A DNA stretch of 64,000 nt, from assembly GCA_016699855.1 (NCBI GenBank), contig CP064988.1, positions 930,001 through 994,000 on the forward strand, read 5' to 3'. Origin of the DNA: Rhodospirillales bacterium (lineage in GTDB: Bacteria; Pseudomonadota; Alphaproteobacteria; Reyranellales; Reyranellaceae). The notes below the pieces were generated by a model. The model saw nothing but the letters and a program-made list of their open reading frames with translations. It was not told the origin of the DNA and did no database searches. The translations under genes were made by a program, and so were the position numbers. The stretch's first letter is position 1; the number at the start of each line of letters is the position of its first letter. This document shows positions 15,236-23,622 of the stretch, piece by piece.

Positions 15236-16654
15236 TCAGGCCATCGCCATCGGCGGAGCCGCGATCGGCATCGCCTGCTCGAAGGCGTGGGCGGCGCGCA
15301 GCACCAGCGCGTCGGCGTAGTGCGGTCCGACGATCTGCAGGCCGATCGGCAGCCCGGCCTTGGTGAGGCCGCAGGGGATCGTCGCCGCCGGCTGCCGCGT
15401 GAGATTGAAGGTCAGCGTGAACGGCGTCCAGCCGATGCTGACGCCGTCGCCGCCATAGGCCGCCGGCAGTCCGACATCGATCGCCGGCACGGGCATCGTC
15501 GGCGTCACCAGCAGGTCGTACTTCTCGAAGAACAGGTTGAACTGCACGCCCATGCGGCCGCGGTCGACATGCGCCTGCACGACGCGCTCCAGCGGCAGGC
15601 GCGCTCCGGCCTCGGCGCCTTTGAGCAGGCCGGGGTCCATGCGCGCGCGCTGCTCGGTCGAGAAGTTCTTCATCAGGACGCTGAAATTCGACGTCCAGAG
15701 CAGGTCCTCCAGCACGCGCGGATCGATGCCCAGCAGATCCGGATCGTCCTCCACGACCTTGGCGCCGAGCTTCTTGAGCAGCTTGACGCCCTCGGCCACG
15801 GATTTCGCGACCTCGGGATCGATCGTGCTTTTCTCGACGAAGCCCAGGGTCGGCGAATAGGCGATCCGCAACCCCTTGACGCCCTTCTCGAGGCGCTTCG
15901 TGTAATCCTCGCTGTCGTCGGTCGGGATCGAGTACCAGTCGCGCGGGTCGGGCCGGGCGATGACGTTCATCATCAGCGCGGCGTCACGCACGGTGCGCGT
16001 CATCGGCCCGGCGTTCGACAGCGTTCCCTGGGCAGACGGCGGATAGAGCGGCACGCGCCCGAAGGTGGGCTTCAGGCCGAACAGGCCGGTGAAGGAACAG
16101 GGAATGCGCACGGAGCCCGCGCCGTCGGTGCCGATCGCGAGGTTGCCGATGCCGACGGCCTCCGCCGCCACGCCACCGCCCGACGAGCCGCCCGGCGTCT
16201 TGTGGATGTCCCAGGGATTGCGCGTTATGCCGAACAGCTTGGAGTCGGTCACGCCCTTCCAGCCGTACTCCGGCGACGTCGTCTTGCCCAGCAGCACGGC
16301 GCCACCCTCGCGCAGGCGGGCGGCCACCGGCGCGTCGGTCTCCCACGGACCATCGGGGCTGGTCGCGGCGCTCCCCATCCGGGTCGGCATGCCCTTGGTC
16401 TGCACCATGTCCTTGATCGTGGTCGGCACACCGTCGACGGGCCCCAGCGGCTTGCCGTTCGTCCAGCGCCGCTCCGACGCCTTCGCCGCCTTCAACGCGC
16501 CTTCTCTATCGACGTGCTGCATGCAGTTGAGCACGGGATTGAAGCGGTCCATCCGCGCGAACGCCGCCTTCGCGGCGTCGACCGGCGACGCCTTCCGGCG
16601 CTTGTAGAGGCGCGTCAGCTCGTGCGCCGGTAGCATCGCGAGATCGGTGGTCAT
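15236..16654 (-). CDS. amidase signature enzyme (first of tandem pair)
   Basis: 472 residues, a Ser-Ser-Lys amidase of the amidase-signature superfamily hydrolysing a carboxamide. The catalytic Lys is in VPTTIKDMVQTKG (about residue 80), the cis-Ser in the GGSSGGGVAAEAVG loop and the nucleophile Ser in GTDGAGSVRIPCSFTGLFGLKPT. No GatB-type partner is nearby, so it is not assigned to GatA. The start at 16654 gives the N-terminal LPAHELTRLYKRRKASPVDAA helix standard for the family. The next amidase upstream (16684-18102) is the same length and clearly related, separated by only 29 nt, so the two are probably co-transcribed and arose by duplication. Substrates are unknown. Confidence 0.9.
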   Translation of the reverse strand: MTTDLAMLPAHELTRLYKRRKASPVDAAKAAFARMDRFNPVLNCMQHVDREGALKAAKASERRWTNGKPLGPVDGVPTTIKDMVQTKGMPTRMGSAATSPDGPWETDAPVAARLREGGAVLLGKTTSPEYGWKGVTDSKLFGITRNPWDIHKTPGGSSGGGVAAEAVGIGNLAIGTDGAGSVRIPCSFTGLFGLKPTFGRVPLYPPSAQGTLSNAGPMTRTVRDAALMMNVIARPDPRDWYSIPTDDSEDYTKRLEKGVKGLRIAYSPTLGFVEKSTIDPEVAKSVAEGVKLLKKLGAKVVEDDPDLLGIDPRVLEDLLWTSNFSVLMKNFSTEQRARMDPGLLKGAEAGARLPLERVVQAHVDRGRMGVQFNLFFEKYDLLVTPTMPVPAIDVGLPAAYGGDGVSIGWTPFTLTFNLTRQPAATIPCGLTKAGLPIGLQIVGPHYADALVLRAAHAFEQAMPIAAPPMAMA

Positions 16655-16683
16655 GGGCCTCTCCGGATCGGGAACGTGGATGG

Positions 16684-18102
16684 TCAGGCCGCGGGCAGCG
16701 GCGGCACGCGGAACGGACGTTCCGCCAGCAGCTTGTCGGCGACCCGCAGCAGCAGCGCGTCGCGGCCGTGCGCCGCGACGATCTGGAGGCCCGTCGGCAG
16801 TCCGTCCGACGTCAGTCCCGACGGCACGCTGACCGCGGGATGACGCGTCAGGTTGAACAGCGCGGTGTACGGCGACCACATGAAGTTCGGCTTGCCGTCG
16901 GGCCCGTCCGGCGCCCGCATCCCGGTGTCGAACGCCCGCACGGCGAGCGTCGGCATCAGCACGACGTCGAACTCGGCCAGCAGCAGATTCCACGCCTGTC
17001 CGATGCGGCGGGCGTGCTGGCGCGCCTCCACGTACTGGTCGGACGTCACCTTGCGGCCCTCGTCGGCCATCCATCTCAGGCTCTCGTCCATCGACGCGTG
17101 CTTCTCCGCCGGGAACATCGACAGCAGCCGCTGCTCCGCGCCGATCCAATGCGTCCACCACACGGCGCGCGGATCCGGCGCCCCGGTGTCGGGCGCCTCG
17201 CGCTCGACCAGCTTCACGCCCAGCGACTTGACGGTCCGCGCGGCGTCGCGCGCGTTCTTCTCGACCTCGGGGTCGATCCAATGGTCGCCGATCCGGCCGA
17301 TCCAGGCCGCCTTCAATCCCTTGAGCTTGCCCTTCAGCGCCATGACGTAGTCGACGCCGTCGTCCGGCAGCGCCGTGTCGTCCATCGCGTCGTAGCGGCC
17401 GATCAGGTTCATCGTCATCGCCGCGTCGAGCGCGGTGCGGGTCATCGGGCCGGTGTTGGCCAGCGTGTCCGTCAGGCTCGGCGGCCAGGCCGGCACGCGG
17501 CCGAACGTCGCCTTCAATCCGACCAGCCCGCAGAAGGCCGCCGGCAGGCGCACCGAGCCGCCGCCATCCGTGCCCAGCGATATCGGCCCCATGCCGGCGA
17601 CCACCGCCGCCGCCGAGCCTCCGGACGAGCCGCCGGGCGTCTTCGCGAGGTTCCACGGATTGCGCGTGATCCCGTGCAGCGGGCTCTCGGTGACGCCCTT
17701 GTGGCCGTATTCCGGCGACGTGGTCTGCGCGAACAGCACGGCGCCGCCCTCGCGCAGACGCGTCACCGCCGGCGACTCGATGTCCCACGGTCCGGCCGGG
17801 TCGACCATCTTCGAGCCCATCACGGTCGGCCAACCGCGCACGCGGATCAGCTCCTTGATCGAGGCCGGCACGCCGTCCAGCGGCGACAGCGCCTCGCCCT
17901 TCTTCCAGCGCTTCTCCGACGCCCGCGCCGCCTTGCGCGCGCCCTCGGCGTCGAGATGGCTGATGGCGTTGATCCGCGGGTTCACCGCGTCGACGCGCTT
18001 GAGCACGGCGTCGAGCGCCTCGACCGGAGACGCCTTGCGCTTGTCGAACAACGTCATCAATTCGGCGGCGGTGCAGGCGGAAAGGTCGGTGTGCTTGGTC
18101 AT
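16684..18102 (-). CDS. amidase signature enzyme (second of tandem pair)
   Basis: 472 residues. The same catalytic elements as the downstream amidase are visible: VPASIKELIRVRG (Lys), GGSSGGSAAAVVAG (cis-Ser) and GTDGGGSVRLPAAFCGLVGLKAT (Ser nucleophile). The two paralogues share the N-terminal TAAELMTLFDKRKASPVEALD helix and SEKRW.GK.LSPLDGVP-like block but diverge in the middle, where substrate specificity normally resides. It is followed on the same strand by its paralogue and preceded, 46 nt upstream, by the second TTC38-like TPR gene, so a three-gene minus-strand unit is likely. An aryl-acylamidase or carbamoyl hydrolase role is possible but not shown. Confidence 0.9.
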   Translation of the reverse strand: MTKHTDLSACTAAELMTLFDKRKASPVEALDAVLKRVDAVNPRINAISHLDAEGARKAARASEKRWKKGEALSPLDGVPASIKELIRVRGWPTVMGSKMVDPAGPWDIESPAVTRLREGGAVLFAQTTSPEYGHKGVTESPLHGITRNPWNLAKTPGGSSGGSAAAVVAGMGPISLGTDGGGSVRLPAAFCGLVGLKATFGRVPAWPPSLTDTLANTGPMTRTALDAAMTMNLIGRYDAMDDTALPDDGVDYVMALKGKLKGLKAAWIGRIGDHWIDPEVEKNARDAARTVKSLGVKLVEREAPDTGAPDPRAVWWTHWIGAEQRLLSMFPAEKHASMDESLRWMADEGRKVTSDQYVEARQHARRIGQAWNLLLAEFDVVLMPTLAVRAFDTGMRAPDGPDGKPNFMWSPYTALFNLTRHPAVSVPSGLTSDGLPTGLQIVAAHGRDALLLRVADKLLAERPFRVPPLPAA

Positions 18103-18148
18103 GTCGAGGCTCCCATCCTCCGGATCCGATCTCGGCGCGCGGCGGCGG

Positions 18149-19534
18149 TCAACCGGCCGCCCGGTAGCGCCGCGACAGCGCGTCGGCGCGCAGACGCGCC
18201 GTCATCGCTTCCTCGGCGCGGCCGAGCCGCTCGTAGATCGCCGCCAGATCGCGTTTCACCCTCGGCACCGTGCCGCGCGCGCGGTCGTCGGCCAGCAACT
18301 CCGCCAGCGCGCGGTCGTTCCAGCCGGCCTTGATGAGCGCGTCCAGCCACAGGCCGCCGAACAGCGCGCGCTGGGCGTGGCTGCCGCCGATCGCGCGCAG
18401 ATGCGGCTGCGCGTCGCCCAGCAGGGTGGCGGCCGCCGCCCAGTCGCCGCGGGCGTGCGCCGCCAGCCCGTGCGCCGCCGGCACGGCCGCCTCGACCCAC
18501 GCCTCGCGCTCGAACGGACGCGCGCGTCCGGCGCGGTCCTCGAGGCTCGCCAGCATCTCGGTCACGGCGGCGGCCTCGCCGGCGCGCGCCAGGCCGTAGA
18601 GGTATTGAAGGTCGAGAAACGGCGAGTAGTGCTCGCGCAGGCGCGGCAGCAGGTAGGCCGCGACGTCGCGCCAGCGGCCGCCGACGTCGACGCCGCGCAG
18701 CTCCAGCCGCGCCAGCAGCGAGACGGCGTTGATCTGGTCCTGGCAGAACTCCTTCCACACGCCCCAGACGCGGCTATCGAACAACGCCAGCGCGCGCTCC
18801 GGCCGGTCGGCGTCGATATGGAACAGCGCGGTGTGCCACCAGTTGTGGGTCGACATGAAGGAGTTGCAGCTGGACCAGGTGTCGGACAGCCCCTCCATCC
18901 ACGCGACGCCCTCCTCGATCCGGCCCTGCGTCTCCATCACGTGCGCCACGGCATGGTGCGCCCAGGGGTCGGCGCGCCGCATCGCGACGGCGCGGCGGCC
19001 GGCCTCCTCGGCCTCCGCGAGCCTGTGGCATTCCTCGAGCGCGAAGGCGTGCATGCCGTGCGCGTAGCCGATCTCGGCGTTGGCGGGCAGGAAGACCTCC
19101 GACAACCGCAGCATGCGGTCGGGCGCGCCGAGATCGAACCACAGGAGCTGGCCCAGTTTCGCCGCGAACAGGTCGCGCGGCCAGTCGGCGACGATGCCGT
19201 CGAAGCCACGGGCGGCGGCGTCGACCTCGCCGTCGACCCACGCGGACATCGCCGCCAGCCACGCCCGTTCGCGGTCGTTCATGCCGCGCAAGCCGCCGCG
19301 CGCGGCGTCGATCGAGCCGCGCGCGGCGGCGTGCGCGGCGGGATCGGCCATCGTGAGATTGAGCGACGCGGCGTGCAGCTGGACCAGCGGGACGTCTCGG
19401 GCCTCGCGCGCGAAGGATATGTAGGCGCCGAGGCCGTCGCCGTAGCGCAGCCACTCCTCGAGGGCGTGGTCGACGGCGGCGATGGCCGCGGCGTCGGCGT
19501 TGGAGACGGCGAGTCCCTGGGAATCCGTGGGCAT
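18149..19534 (-). CDS. TTC38-like tetratricopeptide repeat protein (second copy)
   Basis: 461 residues from the ATG at 19534; an in-frame GTG at 19570 would add only a basic leader. It belongs to the same TTC38-like family as the protein at 6316-7638. Matching landmarks are MNDRERAWLAAMSAWVDGE, DWPRDLFAAKLGQLLWFDLG, HHAVAHVMETQGRIEEGVAWM, the WWHTALFHIDADRPERALALFD motif and RGVDVGGRWRDV. The C-terminal third adds further TPR-like helices (ALAELLADDRARG..RVKRDLAAIYERLGRAEEAM). It is probably cytoplasmic. It lies just upstream of, and on the same strand as, the tandem amidases. No enzymatic motif is evident; TPR proteins usually mediate protein contacts, but the partner is unknown. Confidence 0.75.
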   Translation of the reverse strand: MPTDSQGLAVSNADAAAIAAVDHALEEWLRYGDGLGAYISFAREARDVPLVQLHAASLNLTMADPAAHAAARGSIDAARGGLRGMNDRERAWLAAMSAWVDGEVDAAARGFDGIVADWPRDLFAAKLGQLLWFDLGAPDRMLRLSEVFLPANAEIGYAHGMHAFALEECHRLAEAEEAGRRAVAMRRADPWAHHAVAHVMETQGRIEEGVAWMEGLSDTWSSCNSFMSTHNWWHTALFHIDADRPERALALFDSRVWGVWKEFCQDQINAVSLLARLELRGVDVGGRWRDVAAYLLPRLREHYSPFLDLQYLYGLARAGEAAAVTEMLASLEDRAGRARPFEREAWVEAAVPAAHGLAAHARGDWAAAATLLGDAQPHLRAIGGSHAQRALFGGLWLDALIKAGWNDRALAELLADDRARGTVPRVKRDLAAIYERLGRAEEAMTARLRADALSRRYRAAG

Positions 19535-19735
19535 GTGCGCGATCATGGATTTTCGCCGCGACCTTCCCACGCGCGCCGCCGCGAGTCGAGCCGCAGGCCG
19601 GCGCGGACGGGGCCGCGACCGTCCGTCGCCAGCCGGGCGCGGCCCTTTCCGCTATGCGGGGCCGGTGCTAGGTTCCGCCGCCATTTTCGGACGCCGGCGA
19701 AGAAGCGCCGGTGCGATCAACAGAGGAGACGGGCC

Positions 19736-21616
19736 ATGGCCACGCAGATCGGACACCTCATCGGCGGCAAGAAGGTCGCGGGCGCCAGCGGACGCACCGG
19801 CGAGGTCACCAATCCCGCCACCGGCGAGGTGACCGCCCACGTCGCCCTGGCCTCGGCGGCCGAGGTCGACAAGGCGGTCCAGACGGCCAAGGCGGCCCAG
19901 ACCGCGTGGGCGGCGACGCCGCCGCTGCGGCGCGCGCGCGTGATGTTCAAGCTCAAGGAGTTGATCGAGAAGCGCACCGACGACATCGCCCGGGCGCTAA
20001 CCCTGGAGCACGGCAAGACGTTCGACGACGCCAAGGGCGAGGTCGGTCGCGGGCTTGAGGTCGTCGAGTTCGCCTGCGGCATCCCCCACCACATGCGCGG
20101 CGATTTCACCGAGCAGGTCGCCGGCGACATGGACAGCTGGTCGATGCGCCAGCCGCTGGGCGTCGTGGCCGGCATCACGCCCTTCAAGTTCCCGATCATG
20201 ATTCGGTGCTGGTTGCGCGCCATGGCCATCGCCTGCGGCAACGCCTTCATCCTCAAGCCGTCGGAGAAGGATCCGAGCGCGCCGATGCTGCTGGCCGAGC
20301 TGTTCGTCGAGGCCGGCGTGCCCGACGGCGTCTTCCAAGTCGTCAACGGCGACAAGGAGGCGGTCGATTCGCTGCTGACCCATCCCGACGTGCCGGCGAT
20401 CAGCTTCGTCGGCTCGACCGCGATCGGCGAATACGTCTACCACACCGGCACCCGTCACAATAAGCGCGTGCAGGCCCTGTGCGGCGCCAAGAACCACATG
20501 GTGGTGATGCCCGACGCCGATCTCGACCAGGTGACCGACGCGCTGATCGGCGCCGGCTACGGCGCCGCCGGCGAACGCTGCATGGCGATCTCCGTCGCCG
20601 TCGCTGTCGGCGGCATCGGCGACAAGCTGATCGAGAAGCTGGCGCCGCGCGTCGCGGCGTTGAAGGTCGGCCCCGGCATCGACCCGCAGTCGGAGATGGG
20701 CCCGCTGGTCACGCGCCAGCACCGTGACAAGGTGATGGGCTACGTCGACGCCGGCGTGAAGGAAGGCGCCAAGCTGGTGGTCGACGGGCGCGGCCTCAAG
20801 CTGCAGGGCTACGAGAAGGGCAACTTCATGGGGGGGTGCCTGTTCGACGACGTGAAGACAGACATGTCGATCTACAAGGACGAGATCTTCGGTCCCGTCC
20901 TGTCGGTCGTGCGCACGGACCGCTTCGACGACGCCATCGGCATGGTCAACGACCACGCCTACGGCAACGGCACGGCGATCTTCACGCGCGACGGCGACGC
21001 CGCGCGCACCTTCGCCAACAACGTGCAGATCGGCATGGTCGGCATCAACGTGCCGATCCCGGTGCCGATGGCCTACCACAGCTTCGGCGGCTGGAAGGCC
21101 TCGATCTTCGGCGACCACGGCATCTACGGCATGGAGGGCGTGCGCTTCTACACCAAGCTGAAGACCATCACCGCCCGCTGGCCGACCGGCATCCGGGGCG
21201 GCGCCGAGTTCAACTTCAGGCCCGCAACCAGGCGCGGCGGGTCCGCGGGCGCTCAGGCGCCCCGCGGCCGCATCCGGTCGATCGCCTCGGCGCGGGCGCG
21301 GGCGATCTTGAGAAGCTCGCCGTCGGTGGGATGGTCGACCGTCTCCACAGCGGCGATAAGCGGGCGCTTGTCGCGGTGGTGCGCCTCGACATGGGCGACG
21401 AAGCCGGTCTTGGCGTTGCCCGGCCCGACCACCAGCCATTCGCGGGCGCCGTCCAGCGCGCCCAGGATGGCGTCGAAGAAATGGTGGTCGTCGGCGGCGT
21501 GCTTGCCGTCGCGGCTGCCGGCGCGGTGGTGGAGATGCCGGTCCGGCGAGCGCGACCGCACGACCAGCTTATCGGCGGTGTCGGGCGAGAAATGGAACAC
21601 CTTCGCCTCGAGATGA
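19736..21616 (+). CDS. mmsA: methylmalonate-semialdehyde dehydrogenase (acylating) with an abnormal C-terminal read-through
   Basis: CoA-acylating aldehyde dehydrogenase of valine, pyrimidine and inositol breakdown, converting (methyl)malonate semialdehyde to propionyl- or acetyl-CoA. The start at 19736 follows GAGGAGAC. The core matches the family: THVALAS-type N-terminus, EHGKTFDDAKGEVGRG, GITPFKFPIMI, LKPSEKDPSAP, FVGSTAIGEYVY, the catalytic Cys in GAAGERCMAIS, and GMEGVRFYTKLKTITARWP. Homologues end near residue 498 (about nt 21229, ..FNFRPAT). Here no stop occurs and the frame runs 128 more codons, antisense through most of the gene at 21253-21648, with low-complexity sequence. Either the stop was lost recently or a base error hides it. 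Confidence 0.88.
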   Translation: MATQIGHLIGGKKVAGASGRTGEVTNPATGEVTAHVALASAAEVDKAVQTAKAAQTAWAATPPLRRARVMFKLKELIEKRTDDIARALTLEHGKTFDDAKGEVGRGLEVVEFACGIPHHMRGDFTEQVAGDMDSWSMRQPLGVVAGITPFKFPIMIRCWLRAMAIACGNAFILKPSEKDPSAPMLLAELFVEAGVPDGVFQVVNGDKEAVDSLLTHPDVPAISFVGSTAIGEYVYHTGTRHNKRVQALCGAKNHMVVMPDADLDQVTDALIGAGYGAAGERCMAISVAVAVGGIGDKLIEKLAPRVAALKVGPGIDPQSEMGPLVTRQHRDKVMGYVDAGVKEGAKLVVDGRGLKLQGYEKGNFMGGCLFDDVKTDMSIYKDEIFGPVLSVVRTDRFDDAIGMVNDHAYGNGTAIFTRDGDAARTFANNVQIGMVGINVPIPVPMAYHSFGGWKASIFGDHGIYGMEGVRFYTKLKTITARWPTGIRGGAEFNFRPATRRGGSAGAQAPRGRIRSIASARARAILRSSPSVGWSTVSTAAISGRLSRWCASTWATKPVLALPGPTTSHSRAPSSAPRMASKKWWSSAACLPSRLPARWWRCRSGERDRTTSLSAVSGEKWNTFASR

Positions 21617-21648
21617 TCCATCCAGACGATGGCGTGGTAATGCGACAT
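21253..21648 (-). CDS. small baeRF-like ('translational machinery') protein
   Basis: 131 residues. The sequence SHYHAIVWMDHLEAKVFHFSPD, RHLHHRAGSRDGKHAADDHHFFDAI, EWLVVGPGNAKTGFVAHVEAHH and ETVDHPTDGELLKIARARAEA matches a small conserved family annotated in databases as translational machinery proteins, related to the peptidyl-tRNA-hydrolase-like domain of release factor eRF1 (baeRF families). A conserved GPGNAK loop and several His are visible. The function is not established. The start at 21648 fits; upstream on the minus strand AGGCAGGATATG gives a workable Shine-Dalgarno. It lies convergent to mmsA, and the apparent read-through of mmsA overlaps nearly all of it. Confidence 0.75.
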   Translation of the reverse strand: MSHYHAIVWMDHLEAKVFHFSPDTADKLVVRSRSPDRHLHHRAGSRDGKHAADDHHFFDAILGALDGAREWLVVGPGNAKTGFVAHVEAHHRDKRPLIAAVETVDHPTDGELLKIARARAEAIDRMRPRGA

Positions 21649-21794
21649 ATCCTGCCTCCGGGTGCGCGGTGCGCTTCGACGGGCCACGGTTAGGCCCGGC
21701 GGACCGCGGCGGACATGACGCAGATCAATCCTCCGGCGCCTTGCGGCCACCGCCGCCGTGGGGCATGAGGGCGCCCCGCCACCTTCCCGAGCCC

Positions 21795-23615
21795 ATGGCC
21801 GCCCCTCCCCTCCTCGCGCTGCGCGACATCCGTTACGCGCTGTCCGACCAGACGATCCTCGCCGGCGCCGCCTTCGGCGTCGGTCGCGGCGAGCGGCTGT
21901 GCCTGGTCGGCCGCAACGGCGCGGGGAAGTCGACGCTGCTCAGGATCGCGGCCGGCGCGATGCAGCCGGATTCCGGTGAACGCTTCACCCAACCCGGCGC
22001 CTCGATCGCCTTCCTGCCGCAGGAACCCGACCTCTCGGCCGCCGCCGACGTCGCGGGCTTCGTCGCCGGCGGACTCGGCGCGGACGCCGCGGCCGACGAC
22101 TACCGGGTGGCGCAATGGCTGGAGACGATCCGCCTCGACGGCGCGCGCGACACCGCCTCGCTGTCGGGCGGCGAGGGCCGCCGCGCGGCGCTGGCGCGCG
22201 CCCTGGTCGCCGACCCCGACATCCTGCTGCTCGACGAGCCGACCAACCATCTCGACCTGCCGACCATCGAATGGCTGGAGGAGACGCTGGGGGCGTGGCG
22301 CGGCGGCTTCGTGCTGGTCAGCCACGACCGGCGCTTCCTCTCGACCCTGTCGCGCGCGGTGCTGTGGCTCGACCGCGGCGTCGTGCGCCGTCTCGACGAG
22401 GGCTACGACCGCTTCGACGCCTGGTCGGAGGACATCCTGGCGCGCGAGGAGGTCGAGCGCCGCAAGCTCGACCGGCTGATCGAGCGCGAGACGGTGTGGT
22501 CGCGCACCAGCATCCGCGCCCGGCGCACCCGGAACGAGGGCCGGATGCGGGCGCTGCGGGCGCTGCGCGAGAAGCGCCGGACCCTGGTGGGACAGACCGG
22601 CAGCGCCACGATGCAGGCCGGCGCCGCGACGCCCTCCGGCGCGCTGGCGATCGAGGCCAAGGGAATCGCCAAGAGTTACGGCGGCCGCGACATCCTGCGT
22701 CCGTTCTCGACCCGCATCCTGCGCGGCGACCGGGTCGGTCTGATCGGGCCGAACGGCGCCGGCAAGACGACGCTGCTGCGCATGCTGATCGGCGAGCTGG
22801 CGCCGGATTCCGGGTCGGTGCGGCTGGGCGTCACGGTGCAGCCGGTCGTGATCGACCAGCGCCGCGCCGAGCTCGATCCGGCGCGCACCGTGTGGGAGAC
22901 GCTGGCCGACACCAACGACCACGTGATGGTGCGCGGCCAGCCCAAGCACGTCGTGTCGTACATGCGCGACTTCCTGTTCCGCGACGACCAGGCGCGCCAA
23001 CCAGTCGGCGCGCTGTCGGGCGGCGAGCGCAACCGCCTTCTGCTCGCCAAGGCGCTGGCGGCGCCGTCGAACCTGCTCGTGCTCGACGAGCCGACCAACG
23101 ACCTCGACGCCGACACGCTCGACCTGCTGCAGGAGACGCTGTCCGACTACGACGGCACCGTGCTGCTGGTCAGCCACGACCGCGACTTCCTCGACCGCGT
23201 CGTGACCTCGACGATCGCGCTGGAGGGCGACGGATCGGCGGTGGAGTACGCCGGCGGCTACAGCGACTACCTTCTCCAGCGCGGCCCACGGCCCGCGGCG
23301 GCGGACGTCACGGCCCGCTCCGCGCCCGCCGCCGCGCCGGCGAAGCCGGCCGTCGCGCCGGCCGCCGGCCCACGCGCCGGCAAGCTCACCTACAACCAAC
23401 GCCGCGCGCTCGATGGACTGCCCAAGAGGATCGCGGCGCTGGAGGCGGAGATCGCCGCCCTCGGCGCGGCGCTGGCGGATGCCGATCTCTACCGCCGCGA
23501 CCCCGCCGGCTTCGCCGCCAAGACCGCCCGCCTCGCCGCCGCGGAGGCCGGGCTCGACGCCGCCGAGACGGAATGGCTCGAGCTCGAGACCCTGCGCGAG
23601 GACGCGGCGGGGTGA
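21795..23615 (+). CDS. uup: ABC-F ATPase, Uup type
   Basis: 606-residue duplicated ATPase without membrane segments; ABC-F proteins act on the ribosome, and Uup-type members also affect transposon excision. Domain 1 has Walker A GRNGAGKST, signature LSGGEGRR and Walker B LLLDEPTNHLD. Domain 2 has GPNGAGKTT, LSGGERNR and LVLDEPTNDLD. Between them is a charged linker (about residues 215-275, rich in Arg/Glu) that reaches tRNA in the family. The C-terminus, after a Pro/Ala-rich hinge, forms a coiled coil (about 535-600, RIAALEAEIAALGAAL...), as in Uup. The ATG at 21795 is preferred because sequence upstream is Pro-rich with no homology. Symbol by architecture. Confidence 0.9.
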   Translation: MAAPPLLALRDIRYALSDQTILAGAAFGVGRGERLCLVGRNGAGKSTLLRIAAGAMQPDSGERFTQPGASIAFLPQEPDLSAAADVAGFVAGGLGADAAADDYRVAQWLETIRLDGARDTASLSGGEGRRAALARALVADPDILLLDEPTNHLDLPTIEWLEETLGAWRGGFVLVSHDRRFLSTLSRAVLWLDRGVVRRLDEGYDRFDAWSEDILAREEVERRKLDRLIERETVWSRTSIRARRTRNEGRMRALRALREKRRTLVGQTGSATMQAGAATPSGALAIEAKGIAKSYGGRDILRPFSTRILRGDRVGLIGPNGAGKTTLLRMLIGELAPDSGSVRLGVTVQPVVIDQRRAELDPARTVWETLADTNDHVMVRGQPKHVVSYMRDFLFRDDQARQPVGALSGGERNRLLLAKALAAPSNLLVLDEPTNDLDADTLDLLQETLSDYDGTVLLVSHDRDFLDRVVTSTIALEGDGSAVEYAGGYSDYLLQRGPRPAAADVTARSAPAAAPAKPAVAPAAGPRAGKLTYNQRRALDGLPKRIAALEAEIAALGAALADADLYRRDPAGFAAKTARLAAAEAGLDAAETEWLELETLREDAAG

Positions 23616-23622
23616 CGCCCGC

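Noticed and set aside
15236..18102. GatA subunit of aspartyl/glutamyl-tRNA amidotransferase
   Set aside because: There is no gatB or gatC, and the tandem duplication fits general amidases.
17435..19735. Upstream extension of the mmsA frame through more than 2 kb
   Set aside because: It is antisense to the amidase and TTC38-like genes and lacks homology. The MmsA start at 19736 has a good ribosome-binding site and the right N-terminus.
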